Assembly (NCBI GenBank): GCA_022843385.1
Contig: JALHNT010000012.1
Coordinates: 1 to 64,000 of the forward strand
Origin: Anaerolineae bacterium
GTDB lineage: Bacteria > Chloroflexota > Anaerolineae > Aggregatilineales > Phototrophicaceae
Direction: 5' to 3'
DNA: 64,000 bases
Part shown: positions 35,239-43,244 of the stretch, in pieces
Layout of the letters: each line of letters starts with the position of its first letter
Position numbering within the stretch: the first letter of the stretch is position 1
Position numbers and translations under genes: made by a program
Notes under the pieces: model-generated
The model's input: the letters and a program-made list of their open reading frames with translations, nothing else
Told to the model about the DNA's origin: nothing
Database searches by the model: none

Positions 35239-35854
35239 GCCCGCCTCCGCTCTGTTGTTTCTGCCGCGCCAGTTCATTCGCCCCGCCCAGCGGATGGGTC
35301 TGTGCCAGCGTCGCCACGTCGAAGCCGCGCAGCGTCTTGGCGATCAGCGTCAGCGCGTCGCCGAAGGCCCCCGCCGCCAGCGTGCTGCCGAAGGGGAGCA
35401 GCGCATCGCCCTCGGCTGCGGCATAGGTCGGGATGCGGTTGACGATGTGGCTCAAGCCGGCCAGTTCGCTCTCCGGATTGGCTGTCCAGGCGATGACAGT
35501 CGCGCCACGTTCGCGGGCGATGCGGGCGAAGGTGTTGATGTCGGCGCTCTTGCCGGCCTTCGACAGCAGGATGAGGACATCGCCGCTGCCGGGGATGGCC
35601 GACTCGCCGTGCAGCGCATCGCTGATCGGGATGTAAAAGGCTTTCATGCCGCAAGTCCCCAGCAGGTGCGCCAGCCGTTTCGCCATCGCCCCCGAAGTCC
35701 CCGCGCCGCTGACCAGGATGCAGCCGGGGCAGGTCGCCACCAACCGCGCCGCCTGGACAAAGCTGTCATCCATCGCCGCCGCGATCTGCTGCAAGGCTTC
35801 CGCTTCCGCCCGTACCAATGCCTGTCCCTGTGCCAGAATCTCGTTGTCGTTCAT
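35231..35854 (-). CDS. SIS-domain sugar-phosphate isomerase (KdsD/HxlB-like)
   Basis: 207 residues, single SIS domain without CBS domains. ILVSGAGTSGAMAKRLAHLL near residue 45 and ILLSKAGKSADINT near 95 form the phosphosugar site; the tail THPLGGANELA resembles the end of KdsD/GutQ proteins. Likely interconverts an aldose phosphate and a ketose phosphate. The next gene starts inside its stop region, so the two are coupled. Confidence 0.82.
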   Translation of the reverse strand: MNDNEILAQGQALVRAEAEALQQIAAAMDDSFVQAARLVATCPGCILVSGAGTSGAMAKRLAHLLGTCGMKAFYIPISDALHGESAIPGSGDVLILLSKAGKSADINTFARIARERGATVIAWTANPESELAGLSHIVNRIPTYAAAEGDALLPFGSTLAAGAFGDALTLIAKTLRGFDVATLAQTHPLGGANELARQKQQSGGGHG

Positions 35855-35871
35855 CGTCCCTGCTCTATGAG

Positions 35872-35961
35872 AGTGAAAAGTTGAAAGTGAAAAGTAAAAA
35901 GTTGTTAGTTGTTAGTTCCTAGTTGTTAGTTCTTAGTTCCTGGTTCTTAGGTGTTGGTTCA
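35872..35961. repeat. Low-complexity AGTT-type array (R4)
   Basis: Short irregular tandem words such as GTTGTTAGTT, CCTAGTTGTTAG and TCTTAGTTCCTGG, preceded by AAAAGTTGAAAGTGAAAAGT. Non-coding; units vary, so it is not a CRISPR or a regular VNTR. Sits directly upstream of the SIS gene start. Confidence 0.65.
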
Positions 35962-36060
35962 GTCGGTTGTGAATGTCGCCGGTCGAGCCGGTATCGGTTC
36001 AGTTTGCGGTGAGGTTCATTCCACCGCATGATAATTCTCAATGATGAGCCAACATCTCCC

Positions 36061-36088
36061 GTAGGGGCGGTTCGCGAACCGCCCCTAC
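36061..36088. repeat. Perfect 28-bp palindrome (R5 family)
   Basis: GTAGGGGCGG and CCGCCCCTAC arms around TTCGCGAA; fully self-complementary. One base different from 3827-3854. REP-like element between the RPE-like and SIS genes. Confidence 0.85.
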
Positions 36089-36156
36089 AGCCTGTAACCT
36101 GCCAATATGGCGTCCTCTCAACCGACAGGGCGACACTGGGTGTCTGTCACTCATCC

Positions 36157-36828
36157 TCATGTGCCTGGGCCACCGCCCACCAGCGCCCGCATGGCCGCCA
36201 CCTCAGCCGCCATGTCCGGCACCTTGTAGATACCGGCACCGAAGGCCACCGCGTTCACCCCGGCAGCCGCCAGTTCCGGCAGATGCTCACGTTTCACACT
36301 GCCGGCCACCTGAAGATCAACCATCGCGCCAGCGGCATCGATCATCCCTCGCAGCGCCCTCACCCGGTGCAGCACACGGGGGTCATAGACCGCGCCGCGA
36401 GTCCCTTCACCCGTCACCCGCGCCAGCAGCAGCACCGCATCCGTCATGCCGATCACTGGCTCAATCGTCGCCAGCGCCGTCCCCATGGTCAGCGCTAGAC
36501 CGGCCCGCATCCCGTGTTCGCGGATGACGAACAGCCCTTCGTAGAGCATGGTCAGGCTCTCGGCATGAACCAACAGCAGGTCAGTCCCGGCCTCAGCCAG
36601 CGCCGGGACAAAACGCAGCGGCTCCTGCGCCCCCAGATGCACCTCGAACGGCAGCTTCGTCAGCGGACGCAGCGCGGCAATCGTGCGCGGCGAAAAGCCC
36701 AGGTCGGAGACGAAGTGACCGTCGAACACATCGTGATGGATGAAATCCAGCCCCGCCGCTTCCAGCTGGGCGATCTCCTCCCCCAGGCGGGTATGGTCGC
36801 CGTTGAAGAGCGCAGCGCCCAGCCGCAT
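36157..36828 (-). CDS. Ribulose-phosphate 3-epimerase-like protein
   Basis: 223 residues from ATG 36828, with GGAGG nine bases upstream inside the cyclase-family gene. RPE-type elements: HHDVFDGHFV (metal His and catalytic Asp, ~residues 36-45), EVHLGAQEP with the second His, LLLVHAE, and the second catalytic Asp in MVDLQVAGS. The flexible active-site loop usually reading PGFGGQ is replaced by TGEGTRGAV, so the substrate is probably not D-ribulose 5-phosphate itself. AlsE-like epimerases of other ketose phosphates are closer in idea. Confidence 0.78.
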   Translation of the reverse strand: MRLGAALFNGDHTRLGEEIAQLEAAGLDFIHHDVFDGHFVSDLGFSPRTIAALRPLTKLPFEVHLGAQEPLRFVPALAEAGTDLLLVHAESLTMLYEGLFVIREHGMRAGLALTMGTALATIEPVIGMTDAVLLLARVTGEGTRGAVYDPRVLHRVRALRGMIDAAGAMVDLQVAGSVKREHLPELAAAGVNAVAFGAGIYKVPDMAAEVAAMRALVGGGPGT

Positions 36829-36832
36829 CGCC

Positions 36833-37495
36833 CTAGCCCTCCGGCTCGATGGCAATCGCCCGTACCGGCACCGCGTCCAGTTTGGTGATCGGCAAGGGCA
36901 GCGCGATCAGATACACCCGCTGGTGTTTCAGCTCGACCAGATTGGTCAGGCATTCCAGCACCGGGATGGCGGCGTTGTTCAGTAGCAGATGATTGGGATG
37001 ATGCTTGACGCCACGCACTTCAAAGCCGGAGCAGTCGGTGCCGAGGCAGTTGATCTTGCGATCTTCCACCAGCCAGCGACAGGCTTCCTCGGTCACATAC
37101 GGGCGATCATGCGATTGCGGCGTGCGGTACTGGGTGTGCCGCCCGGTCATCAGCAGCACCCGGTCGCCGACCTGAATATCGCCGGCCGCCTTCATCTCTT
37201 CCAGGCTGATCGGTTCATTGACCTGCTTGCTGCGGAAGTCCAGCACAATCGCCGGCCCCATCAACTGCTCGATCTTCAGGCTGGCGGTATCGCCGCCATC
37301 GGCCAGGTAGTGCAGCGGCGCTTCGACATGCGTCCCGACATGCGACCACATATAGACGCTGCTCATGATGTCGCCCTCGCGGGTGGTGCGTTCGCCGCGC
37401 CGCGAGACTTCCAGCGTGTATTGTTCCTGTCCGGGGTGCAGCACATGCGTCAGATCGACCACCCGGCCCTGCGGTATGTTGACAGTGTAGTTCAT
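36833..37495 (-). CDS. Cyclase-family metal hydrolase (kynurenine formamidase fold)
   Basis: 220 residues from ATG 37495, nine bases after GAGGAG; the ATG at 37504 abuts that site. The family metal motif HxGTHxDxPxH appears as HVGTHVEAPLH, with Glu in place of Asp. GTDCSGFEV is the second conserved region. PF04199 enzymes hydrolyse formamides, lactones or cyclic ketones. In this operon ring or lactone opening after the Zn-ADH step is plausible. Four bases separate it from the RPE-like gene. Confidence 0.82.
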   Translation of the reverse strand: MNYTVNIPQGRVVDLTHVLHPGQEQYTLEVSRRGERTTREGDIMSSVYMWSHVGTHVEAPLHYLADGGDTASLKIEQLMGPAIVLDFRSKQVNEPISLEEMKAAGDIQVGDRVLLMTGRHTQYRTPQSHDRPYVTEEACRWLVEDRKINCLGTDCSGFEVRGVKHHPNHLLLNNAAIPVLECLTNLVELKHQRVYLIALPLPITKLDAVPVRAIAIEPEG

Positions 37496-37575
37496 GGATG
37501 TCATCTCCTCGTTATTGCTGTAATGCGGCTACCAGTCCGGTCACTCGCATCACGATGATACTCAATGGTTGTGTC

Positions 37576-37717
37576 GCTGCGGGTTTAGGTGATTTAATTC
37601 CTAAATCGGGTAATGCTCTGGCGTAGGGACGTGCCGTTGCACGTCCATCGGCTTGTTCGTAGGGACACCAACAGGGTGTCCACGTAAACCGTTACCCGTA
37701 TATCTTCTTGATCCGCC
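37576..37717. repeat. Dispersed repeat R2, copy 2
   Basis: Matches 4041-4185 over its length, including GCTGCGGGTTT, TAATGCTCTGGCG, the CGTT-loop hairpin and GTAAACCGTTACCCGTATAT. Fills the gap between the kinase and cyclase-family genes. Confidence 0.75.
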
Positions 37718-37750
37718 TGACCATCTCACGATACGATACAAACGCCCCCT

Positions 37751-38788
37751 TCAATCATCTTCCCACATTTCCGGCACTTCCAGCCGGACGCCTTCCGCCC
37801 CGGTGGATACCCGATAGCTGCGCCCGCCCGCCGCCTCGATGGCCTGTGCTACCTGCGGCAGCGCCTCGGCTTCAGCGATGGCGATGATGATGCCGCCCCC
37901 GCCAGAGCCGGAAATCTTGGCTCCATACGCCCCTGCGCCGATAGCCGCTTCGATCAGCTGGTCGCTCTCCGGGATCGAGACCCCCATCTTAACCTGTAAA
38001 CACTGGTGCAGGTTGAAGATATGCCCGATTGCACGCAGATCGCGGGCTCCTAGCGCCTTGAGAAACGGATCGAGCAGGTAGCCCATATCGCGGAAGACGT
38101 GCAGCCGCGCCGGATTTTCCTCCAGCCACAGCCGGATATGGGTGTTGGTCTCGTTGGTGCGATGCTCAACTTGCGTATCACCGATGACGAACGGGATGTT
38201 GACGGTGAAGGGCAGCAGCCGAGCCTTCTCCTCCAGCGTGTAGCGGATGAGCGCACCCAGGACACAGGTGCTGCTGTCCAGGCTGGAACCATAGCCGCCG
38301 TGCGCGATGGCATCGCCCTGCCAGCCGAAGAAAATGTTATCTTCAGCGCTGAGAGTTTGACCGAAGACAGCGTAGGCCGCCCGCGCCATCGCCGTGTTGG
38401 CGGCAGCCCCCGACCCCATGCCGGAGCCAATCGGCAGCGCCGACTTCCACTCGATGTCCAGCCCCGGCCCCTCATGCCGACTGACGATATGCCCCAGCGC
38501 GTACCGCCCCGGCGCGTAAAAGTCGCTGCGGATGATGGCGACGATTTCATCCACCGCCTTGCGTTCGCGCAGCGCATCTACCTGCGCCTTGAAAGCCAGC
38601 AGGCGCTCGCGGCTGCCTGTCTCATGACGGGCACCGGAGGTGAAGCTGTAGCCGTCATCACGGCGGGCGGCGACGCGGCAGCGGGTGCGCAGTTCGACGG
38701 CAGTGTTGATGTTCGCCACGCCGCGATGAACGCCGTGTTCACCAAACAGGATGACCTTGCCGGGGGCGGAGGCGACGACGGGGGTCAT
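37751..38788 (-). CDS. GHMP kinase, mevalonate kinase-like
   Basis: 345 residues. Three GHMP motifs: APGKVILFGEHGVHRG (residues 7-22), PIGSGMGSGAAANTAM near 120 (usual form GLGSSAA) and KISGSGGGGIIIAI near 290. Closest in pattern to mevalonate kinase, but no other mevalonate-pathway gene is near and it is coupled to the Zn-ADH gene (stop and start overlap as TGATG). In this catabolic operon it more likely phosphorylates a sugar, polyol or cyclitol. True substrate unknown. Confidence 0.8.
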   Translation of the reverse strand: MTPVVASAPGKVILFGEHGVHRGVANINTAVELRTRCRVAARRDDGYSFTSGARHETGSRERLLAFKAQVDALRERKAVDEIVAIIRSDFYAPGRYALGHIVSRHEGPGLDIEWKSALPIGSGMGSGAAANTAMARAAYAVFGQTLSAEDNIFFGWQGDAIAHGGYGSSLDSSTCVLGALIRYTLEEKARLLPFTVNIPFVIGDTQVEHRTNETNTHIRLWLEENPARLHVFRDMGYLLDPFLKALGARDLRAIGHIFNLHQCLQVKMGVSIPESDQLIEAAIGAGAYGAKISGSGGGGIIIAIAEAEALPQVAQAIEAAGGRSYRVSTGAEGVRLEVPEMWEDD

Positions 38789-39810
38789 CAGTTGGTGGCG
38801 CTTTCCCGCACCAGCACACCCTTTTGCACCGCATCAGGATGCTCGTTCAGGCGGCGAAAAACATTCGGCGCATCCCACAGATCAAAGCGGGTGGCGACTT
38901 TGGGATAATGAATGTGGCCGCTCGCCAGCAGTTCCAGCGCTTCAGGGAAGCAGCTCACCGACGCCCGCGACCCGACAATCGTCATCTCCTTGCGGGTGAA
39001 ATCCAGGCCGGGGAAGTTAATCATCGTGCCGCGTTTGACCAGGCCGACGATGCAGATGCGCCCACCGGCGGCCACCAGATCAACCGTCTGTTCCATCGCT
39101 CTCGGGTTGCCGGTCGCTTCGATCACCACCGGCGCACCCTCACCGTGGGTCTGCGCCATGATGGTCTCGACCAGCGCCTCATTCGCCAGCAGCGTCTCCG
39201 CCCCCAGTTGTCGTGCCGTCTCCAGCCGCGACTCGACCACGTCGGTTGCTACGACGGTTGCGCCGCGCGCCCGCGCCGCCTCGATCAGCGCCAGCCCAAT
39301 CGGCCCACAGCCCAGGATCAGCACATACTCGGCACCCACTTCCGCCCGGCGGCAGGCCTGCACCCCGATAGCGACCGGTTCGGTGAAGGTGGCGTCGAAG
39401 GTCGAGAGTCCGTCGGGGATGAGGTGGATGTTCCTGGCGGGAGCCGTCACATAATCAGCGTATCCACCCGGCATATGCACGCCGATGATGCGCAGATTGG
39501 CGCAGCAGTTCGATTTGCCGACGCGGCAGGGGTAGCAGTGACCACAGCCGATGAAAGGCTCGACCACCACCCGCATCCCCGGCTCGATGCCCGTCACCCC
39601 CGCGCCGACCTCGACCACCTGCCCGGCGATCTCATGCCCGGCCACCACCGGATAGACGGCGTAGGGGTTCTTCCCCTGATAGATGTACATATCGCCAGCA
39701 CAGATGCCGGCCGCGCCCACCGACACCAACACCTGCCCCTCGCCCGGCCTGGGGGTATCCCAGTCGCCGGTGTGGATTTCATGCGGTTCGTTCATGATTA
39801 CGGCGCGCAT
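38788..39810 (-). CDS. Zinc-dependent alcohol dehydrogenase (sorbitol/threonine dehydrogenase-like)
   Basis: 340 residues from ATG 39810, with GAGGAG seven bases upstream. Catalytic zinc site: Cys in AGICAGD and His in AGHEIAG; structural zinc: CGHCYPCRVGKSNCC near residue 93. NAD-binding LGCGPIGLALIEAA near 165. Medium-chain dehydrogenases of this type oxidise polyols, cyclitols or threonine. First gene of the long minus-strand operon; promoter and 17-bp operator lie 166-222 bases upstream. Confidence 0.87.
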   Translation of the reverse strand: MRAVIMNEPHEIHTGDWDTPRPGEGQVLVSVGAAGICAGDMYIYQGKNPYAVYPVVAGHEIAGQVVEVGAGVTGIEPGMRVVVEPFIGCGHCYPCRVGKSNCCANLRIIGVHMPGGYADYVTAPARNIHLIPDGLSTFDATFTEPVAIGVQACRRAEVGAEYVLILGCGPIGLALIEAARARGATVVATDVVESRLETARQLGAETLLANEALVETIMAQTHGEGAPVVIEATGNPRAMEQTVDLVAAGGRICIVGLVKRGTMINFPGLDFTRKEMTIVGSRASVSCFPEALELLASGHIHYPKVATRFDLWDAPNVFRRLNEHPDAVQKGVLVRESATN

Positions 39811-39975
39811 CAACAGGCTCCTCTCGCCAGAGGCAAGCGGTCAGGCCGGGTCAGCAGAGGGGGGTAGTCTGTCGTCATCGGAGATACGGCGCAGGGGAGC
39901 GCCGGCCACAATGGATGCAATCCAGTCATCATCGTTTGTCCATGCAAAAACCACTTTTTCCAACAAGATTGTATA

Positions 39976-39992
39976 TGGTATGCGGCATACCA
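39976..39992. promoter_or_regulatory. FadR-type operator, copy 2
   Basis: TGGTATGCGGCATACCA, identical to 27271-27287, 11 bases downstream of the -10 element of the Zn-ADH operon promoter, near the expected transcription start. Confidence 0.82.
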
Positions 39993-40003
39993 CATTGACT
40001 CCT

Positions 40004-40032
40004 ATGATACTCAGCATTCGCCTGGCTGTCAA
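40004..40032 (-). promoter_or_regulatory. Promoter of the Zn-ADH to permease operon
   Basis: Minus strand: TTGACA (40032-40027), exact 17-bp spacer, TATCAT (40009-40004). Strong sigma-70 type. The rest of the 347-bp gap (39811-40157) shows no gene. Confidence 0.72.
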
Positions 40033-40157
40033 CCAACCTGCACGGGTTGGATACCCTGAGCATCCACCACCGCGCCAGTCCGGGCATGTAAGAATTGTTC
40101 CCGTAGCCGCTTCTGTACGATAACACATAGAAACATTTTTCGGAGCATCACGTTATC

Positions 40158-40754
40158 ATGATTGACTTCTCTCCCATCGCTCGCGGTGATATAAAATTAC
40201 TGGAGTTTTCACAGGGCTTCGGCGTCGCTGATCTCAAACAGGCCACCAACGACTCGATTGATTTCATGCTCGGCCTGACGCGCGACCTGACCGACGCCCA
40301 GGCCATCTTCCTGCCGCATGACCCGGAGGCCAATGATCCCTACGCCAAACCGGGCGAGGAGCATATCGGCTGGAGCGTGGCGCACCTGATCGTGCATGTC
40401 ACCGCCAGCAGCGAGGAATGGGCCACCTATAGCTCGATCCTGGCGCGTGGACTGGTTTACCCGGCAGAGCCGCGCCTGCGTTACGAAACCGAGTGGACGA
40501 CGGTCAAGACCACTGCCGAGTGTATCCAACGGTTGGAAGAAAGCCGCCGCATCCGCCTGAGCTACCTCGATGCCTGGCCCGATCAACCGCACCTGGATGT
40601 GCTGCGCCAGCTTTCGCCGCGCTATGTCGAGAAGTTCGGCGAGATGAACGCCACAGCCGGTTTCCTGTTCGGTCTGATGCACGAGGTCAATCATCACGCC
40701 CAGATGCAGGAAGCGCGGCGACAGGCGCTGGCGGCTGACCTGGCTGCGGTGTGA
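40158..40754 (+). CDS. DinB-superfamily protein
   Basis: 198 residues, four-helix bundle type. Likely metal histidines are in SVAHLIVHV near residue 78 and in HEVNHHAQM near the C-terminus. DinB-like proteins include metal-dependent thiol transferases and many of unknown role. Downstream recD2 starts 46 bases after the stop, so they may share a transcript, though no functional link is known. Confidence 0.75.
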   Translation: MIDFSPIARGDIKLLEFSQGFGVADLKQATNDSIDFMLGLTRDLTDAQAIFLPHDPEANDPYAKPGEEHIGWSVAHLIVHVTASSEEWATYSSILARGLVYPAEPRLRYETEWTTVKTTAECIQRLEESRRIRLSYLDAWPDQPHLDVLRQLSPRYVEKFGEMNATAGFLFGLMHEVNHHAQMQEARRQALAADLAAV

Positions 40755-40800
40755 TGTGCTACAATGATTTCCAGGGTCGATTACGAGACGTTTAGGCCAC

Positions 40801-42996
40801 ATGGAAGTCATCACCGGCACGATTGAACGAGTCACCTTTTACAATCAGGAAAACGGCTACAGCGTCCTGAAGATCACGCCGGAAGGCAATTATCCGGGGG
40901 CAGCCGCCCGTGATGGCACGGTGACGGTGGTCGGCTCGATGCCAGAACTCGCCCCCGGCGAAAGCGTCGAATTCAGCGGCACCTGGGTCAATGACTCGCG
41001 CTGGGGGCAGCAATTCCGCGCCGAGATGGTGCGCCCGGTCACGCCCTCGACCGAAGAGGGCATCGTCAATTACCTCGCCAGCGGCATCGTCAAGGGCATC
41101 GGCCCGGTGACGGCCAAGAAGATCGTCAACCACTTCGGCAAAGACACCATCAAAATCCTCGACCGCGATCCGCAGCGCATCGAAGAAGTGCCGACATTGA
41201 AAAGCGGCCTCGCGAAAGCGCTGGTTCAGGCCTGGAGCGAGAACCATTCGCAGCGCAGCAGCCTGATCTTCTTGCAGGGCTATGGCGTCACCTCGCGCAT
41301 GGCCGTCCGCATCCACAATGCTTATGGCGGCGAGACCGTCAGCAAGGTGCAGGAAGACCCCTACCGGCTGGCCGATGAGGTATTCGGCATCGGCTTCATC
41401 AAAGCGGATGTCATCGCTCAGAAGATGGGGGTGCAGCCGGATGCCGCCATCCGCATCCGCGCCGGGCTGCACTTCGCTCTCAACCGGCTGGCGCAGGATG
41501 GGCATACGTATGCTCCGCGTCCGCTGCTGCTGCAAACTGCCGCCGAGCTGCTGAAAGTCGATCAGACCGAACGTCTGGACGAGGCGCTCGACAGCGAGAT
41601 CGCCCGCGGCGAACTGGTGCGCGATACCATGCCCGATCACGACGGGACGCCCACGCCAGCCGTCTATCTGCCGTTGTACTTCCATTCGGAAGAAGGCTCG
41701 GCCGAACTGCTGCATCATCTGGCAACCAGCCCGTCGGGGATGGCGGTGGTGTGGAAGAAGAAGGACTGGCCGGAGTTCCTGCGCGAACTGGCGAAGCAGA
41801 ACAATGTCTCGCTCACCGAGCAGCAGCAGGGGGCGGTCAAGGCGGCGCTCACCAGCAAGGTCTCGGTGCTGACCGGCGGCCCCGGCACCGGCAAGACCAC
41901 CACCCTCCAGATGGTCATCAACGCCCTGCTGCACGAGAAGCGCACCTTCAAGCTGGCCTCACCCACCGGACGGGCGGCCAAGCGGCTGGGCGAAGCGACC
42001 GGTCAACTCGCCAGCACCATCCACCGCCTGCTCGGTTATGCCCCGGATGGCGGCTTCGAATACGATGAAGATCATCCGCTGGATACTGATATGCTGATCG
42101 TCGATGAGTCCTCGATGATCGATCTGGTGCTGTTCTACAATCTGCTCAAGGCCATCCGCCCGCATACCCATCTGCTGCTGGTCGGCGATGTCGATCAGCT
42201 CCCCAGCGTCGGCGCTGGCAATGTGCTGCGCGATGTCATCGACAGCGGCCTGGCGCATGTCACCCGGCTGGAGACCATCTTCCGCCAGAGCGAGGACAGC
42301 CTGATCGTCGTGAATGCCCATCGCATCAATCATGGCGAAGCGCCCCACATGCACAATAAGAGCAGCGATTTCTTCTTCTTCCGCGAGGAAGACCCGGAGC
42401 AGGCAGCGGAACTGGTGGTCGATATTGTGACCAACCGGCTGCCGACCCGCTTCGGCGTGAACGCGCTGGATGAGGTGCAGGTCATCGCCCCGATGTATCG
42501 CGGCGCGGTCGGCGTCGATGCACTCAACACCGCCCTGCAAACCGCGCTCAATGGCGGCGAACGTCAGGCGGAAAAGAAACTGGCCGGGCGGACTTTTCGC
42601 GCCGGCGACAAGGTGATGCAGATCCGCAACAATTACGAGAAGGAAGTCTTCAACGGCGACATCGGGCGCATCAGCGGCATCGACTTCGACGACAACCAGC
42701 TTGAGGTCATCATCGACGGGCGCTACATCTATTACGATTTCACCGAGGCCGATGAGTTGACGCTGGCCTACTGCATCAGCACCCACCGCAGCCAGGGCGG
42801 CGAGTACCCGGTGGTGGTCATCCCGTTGCTGACCCAGCACTACATGATGCTCCAGCGCAACCTGCTCTACACCGCCATCACCCGCGCCCGCAAGATGGTG
42901 GTCATGGTCGGGACGCAGAAAGCTGTCCATATCGCCGTCACCAACAACCGCGTCGCCGAGCGCTACTCCGGCCTGCTGCCTCGCTTGCAGGGGTAA
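40801..42996 (+). CDS. recD2: RecD2-type ATP-dependent DNA helicase
   Basis: 731 residues, normal RecD2 length. N-terminal OB-like region (GTIERVTFYNQENGYSVLKI), tandem helix-hairpin-helix region around residues 85-190, then SF1 helicase motifs: Walker A TGGPGTGKTTT near 358, Walker B IVDESSMID near 436, GDVDQLPSVG, and YCISTHRSQGGEYP and LLYTAITRAR near the end. 5'-3' helicase acting in DNA repair without RecBC. Housekeeping gene, probably terminated by the hairpin at 43180-43217. Confidence 0.93.
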   Translation: MEVITGTIERVTFYNQENGYSVLKITPEGNYPGAAARDGTVTVVGSMPELAPGESVEFSGTWVNDSRWGQQFRAEMVRPVTPSTEEGIVNYLASGIVKGIGPVTAKKIVNHFGKDTIKILDRDPQRIEEVPTLKSGLAKALVQAWSENHSQRSSLIFLQGYGVTSRMAVRIHNAYGGETVSKVQEDPYRLADEVFGIGFIKADVIAQKMGVQPDAAIRIRAGLHFALNRLAQDGHTYAPRPLLLQTAAELLKVDQTERLDEALDSEIARGELVRDTMPDHDGTPTPAVYLPLYFHSEEGSAELLHHLATSPSGMAVVWKKKDWPEFLRELAKQNNVSLTEQQQGAVKAALTSKVSVLTGGPGTGKTTTLQMVINALLHEKRTFKLASPTGRAAKRLGEATGQLASTIHRLLGYAPDGGFEYDEDHPLDTDMLIVDESSMIDLVLFYNLLKAIRPHTHLLLVGDVDQLPSVGAGNVLRDVIDSGLAHVTRLETIFRQSEDSLIVVNAHRINHGEAPHMHNKSSDFFFFREEDPEQAAELVVDIVTNRLPTRFGVNALDEVQVIAPMYRGAVGVDALNTALQTALNGGERQAEKKLAGRTFRAGDKVMQIRNNYEKEVFNGDIGRISGIDFDDNQLEVIIDGRYIYYDFTEADELTLAYCISTHRSQGGEYPVVVIPLLTQHYMMLQRNLLYTAITRARKMVVMVGTQKAVHIAVTNNRVAERYSGLLPRLQG

Positions 42997-43179
42997 CTCC
43001 AGGCTTGTTTTATGGCAGCGATCTCAGCATACTTATTAGCGGTTACGGTTCAGGCATGAGGCTGATGTGAATACAAATCATCTCGGTTGTCTGGTATTTG
43101 TGGAAATGAGCGGTGCGGTCGCCCATAGAGAAGGTGCGCCTGCTGCCCGGTAAGTCTATTATGTAATAGAAATTCGTTC

Positions 43180-43217
43180 AACGGCTGTGGATGCACCTGG
43201 TGTCCACAGCCGTTTTT
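43180..43217 (+). terminator. Rho-independent terminator between recD2 and the MFS gene
   Basis: Perfect 12-bp stem AACGGCTGTGGA/TCCACAGCCGTT with an 11-base loop and a TTTTT run. It ends only 27 bases before the MFS start codon, so it could also act as an attenuator of that gene. Confidence 0.8.
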
Positions 43218-43244
43218 GATTCGCGCATAGGCAAGGAAAAAAAC

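Larger units (their letters stand above)
35855..36156. other. 302-bp gap filled with repeats
   Basis: No gene. Holds a low-complexity GTTAGTT/CTTAGTT array and a perfect 28-bp palindrome, listed separately. Confidence 0.6.

Noticed and set aside
35872-35961. CRISPR-like array here or in the TTTGACGAC tandem at 53041-53076
   Set aside because: Units are 7-12 bases, irregular or without spacers, and there are no cas genes.
37751-38788. Part of a mevalonate pathway
   Set aside because: No HMG-CoA or phosphomevalonate enzymes nearby; the gene is coupled to a Zn-ADH in a catabolic operon.
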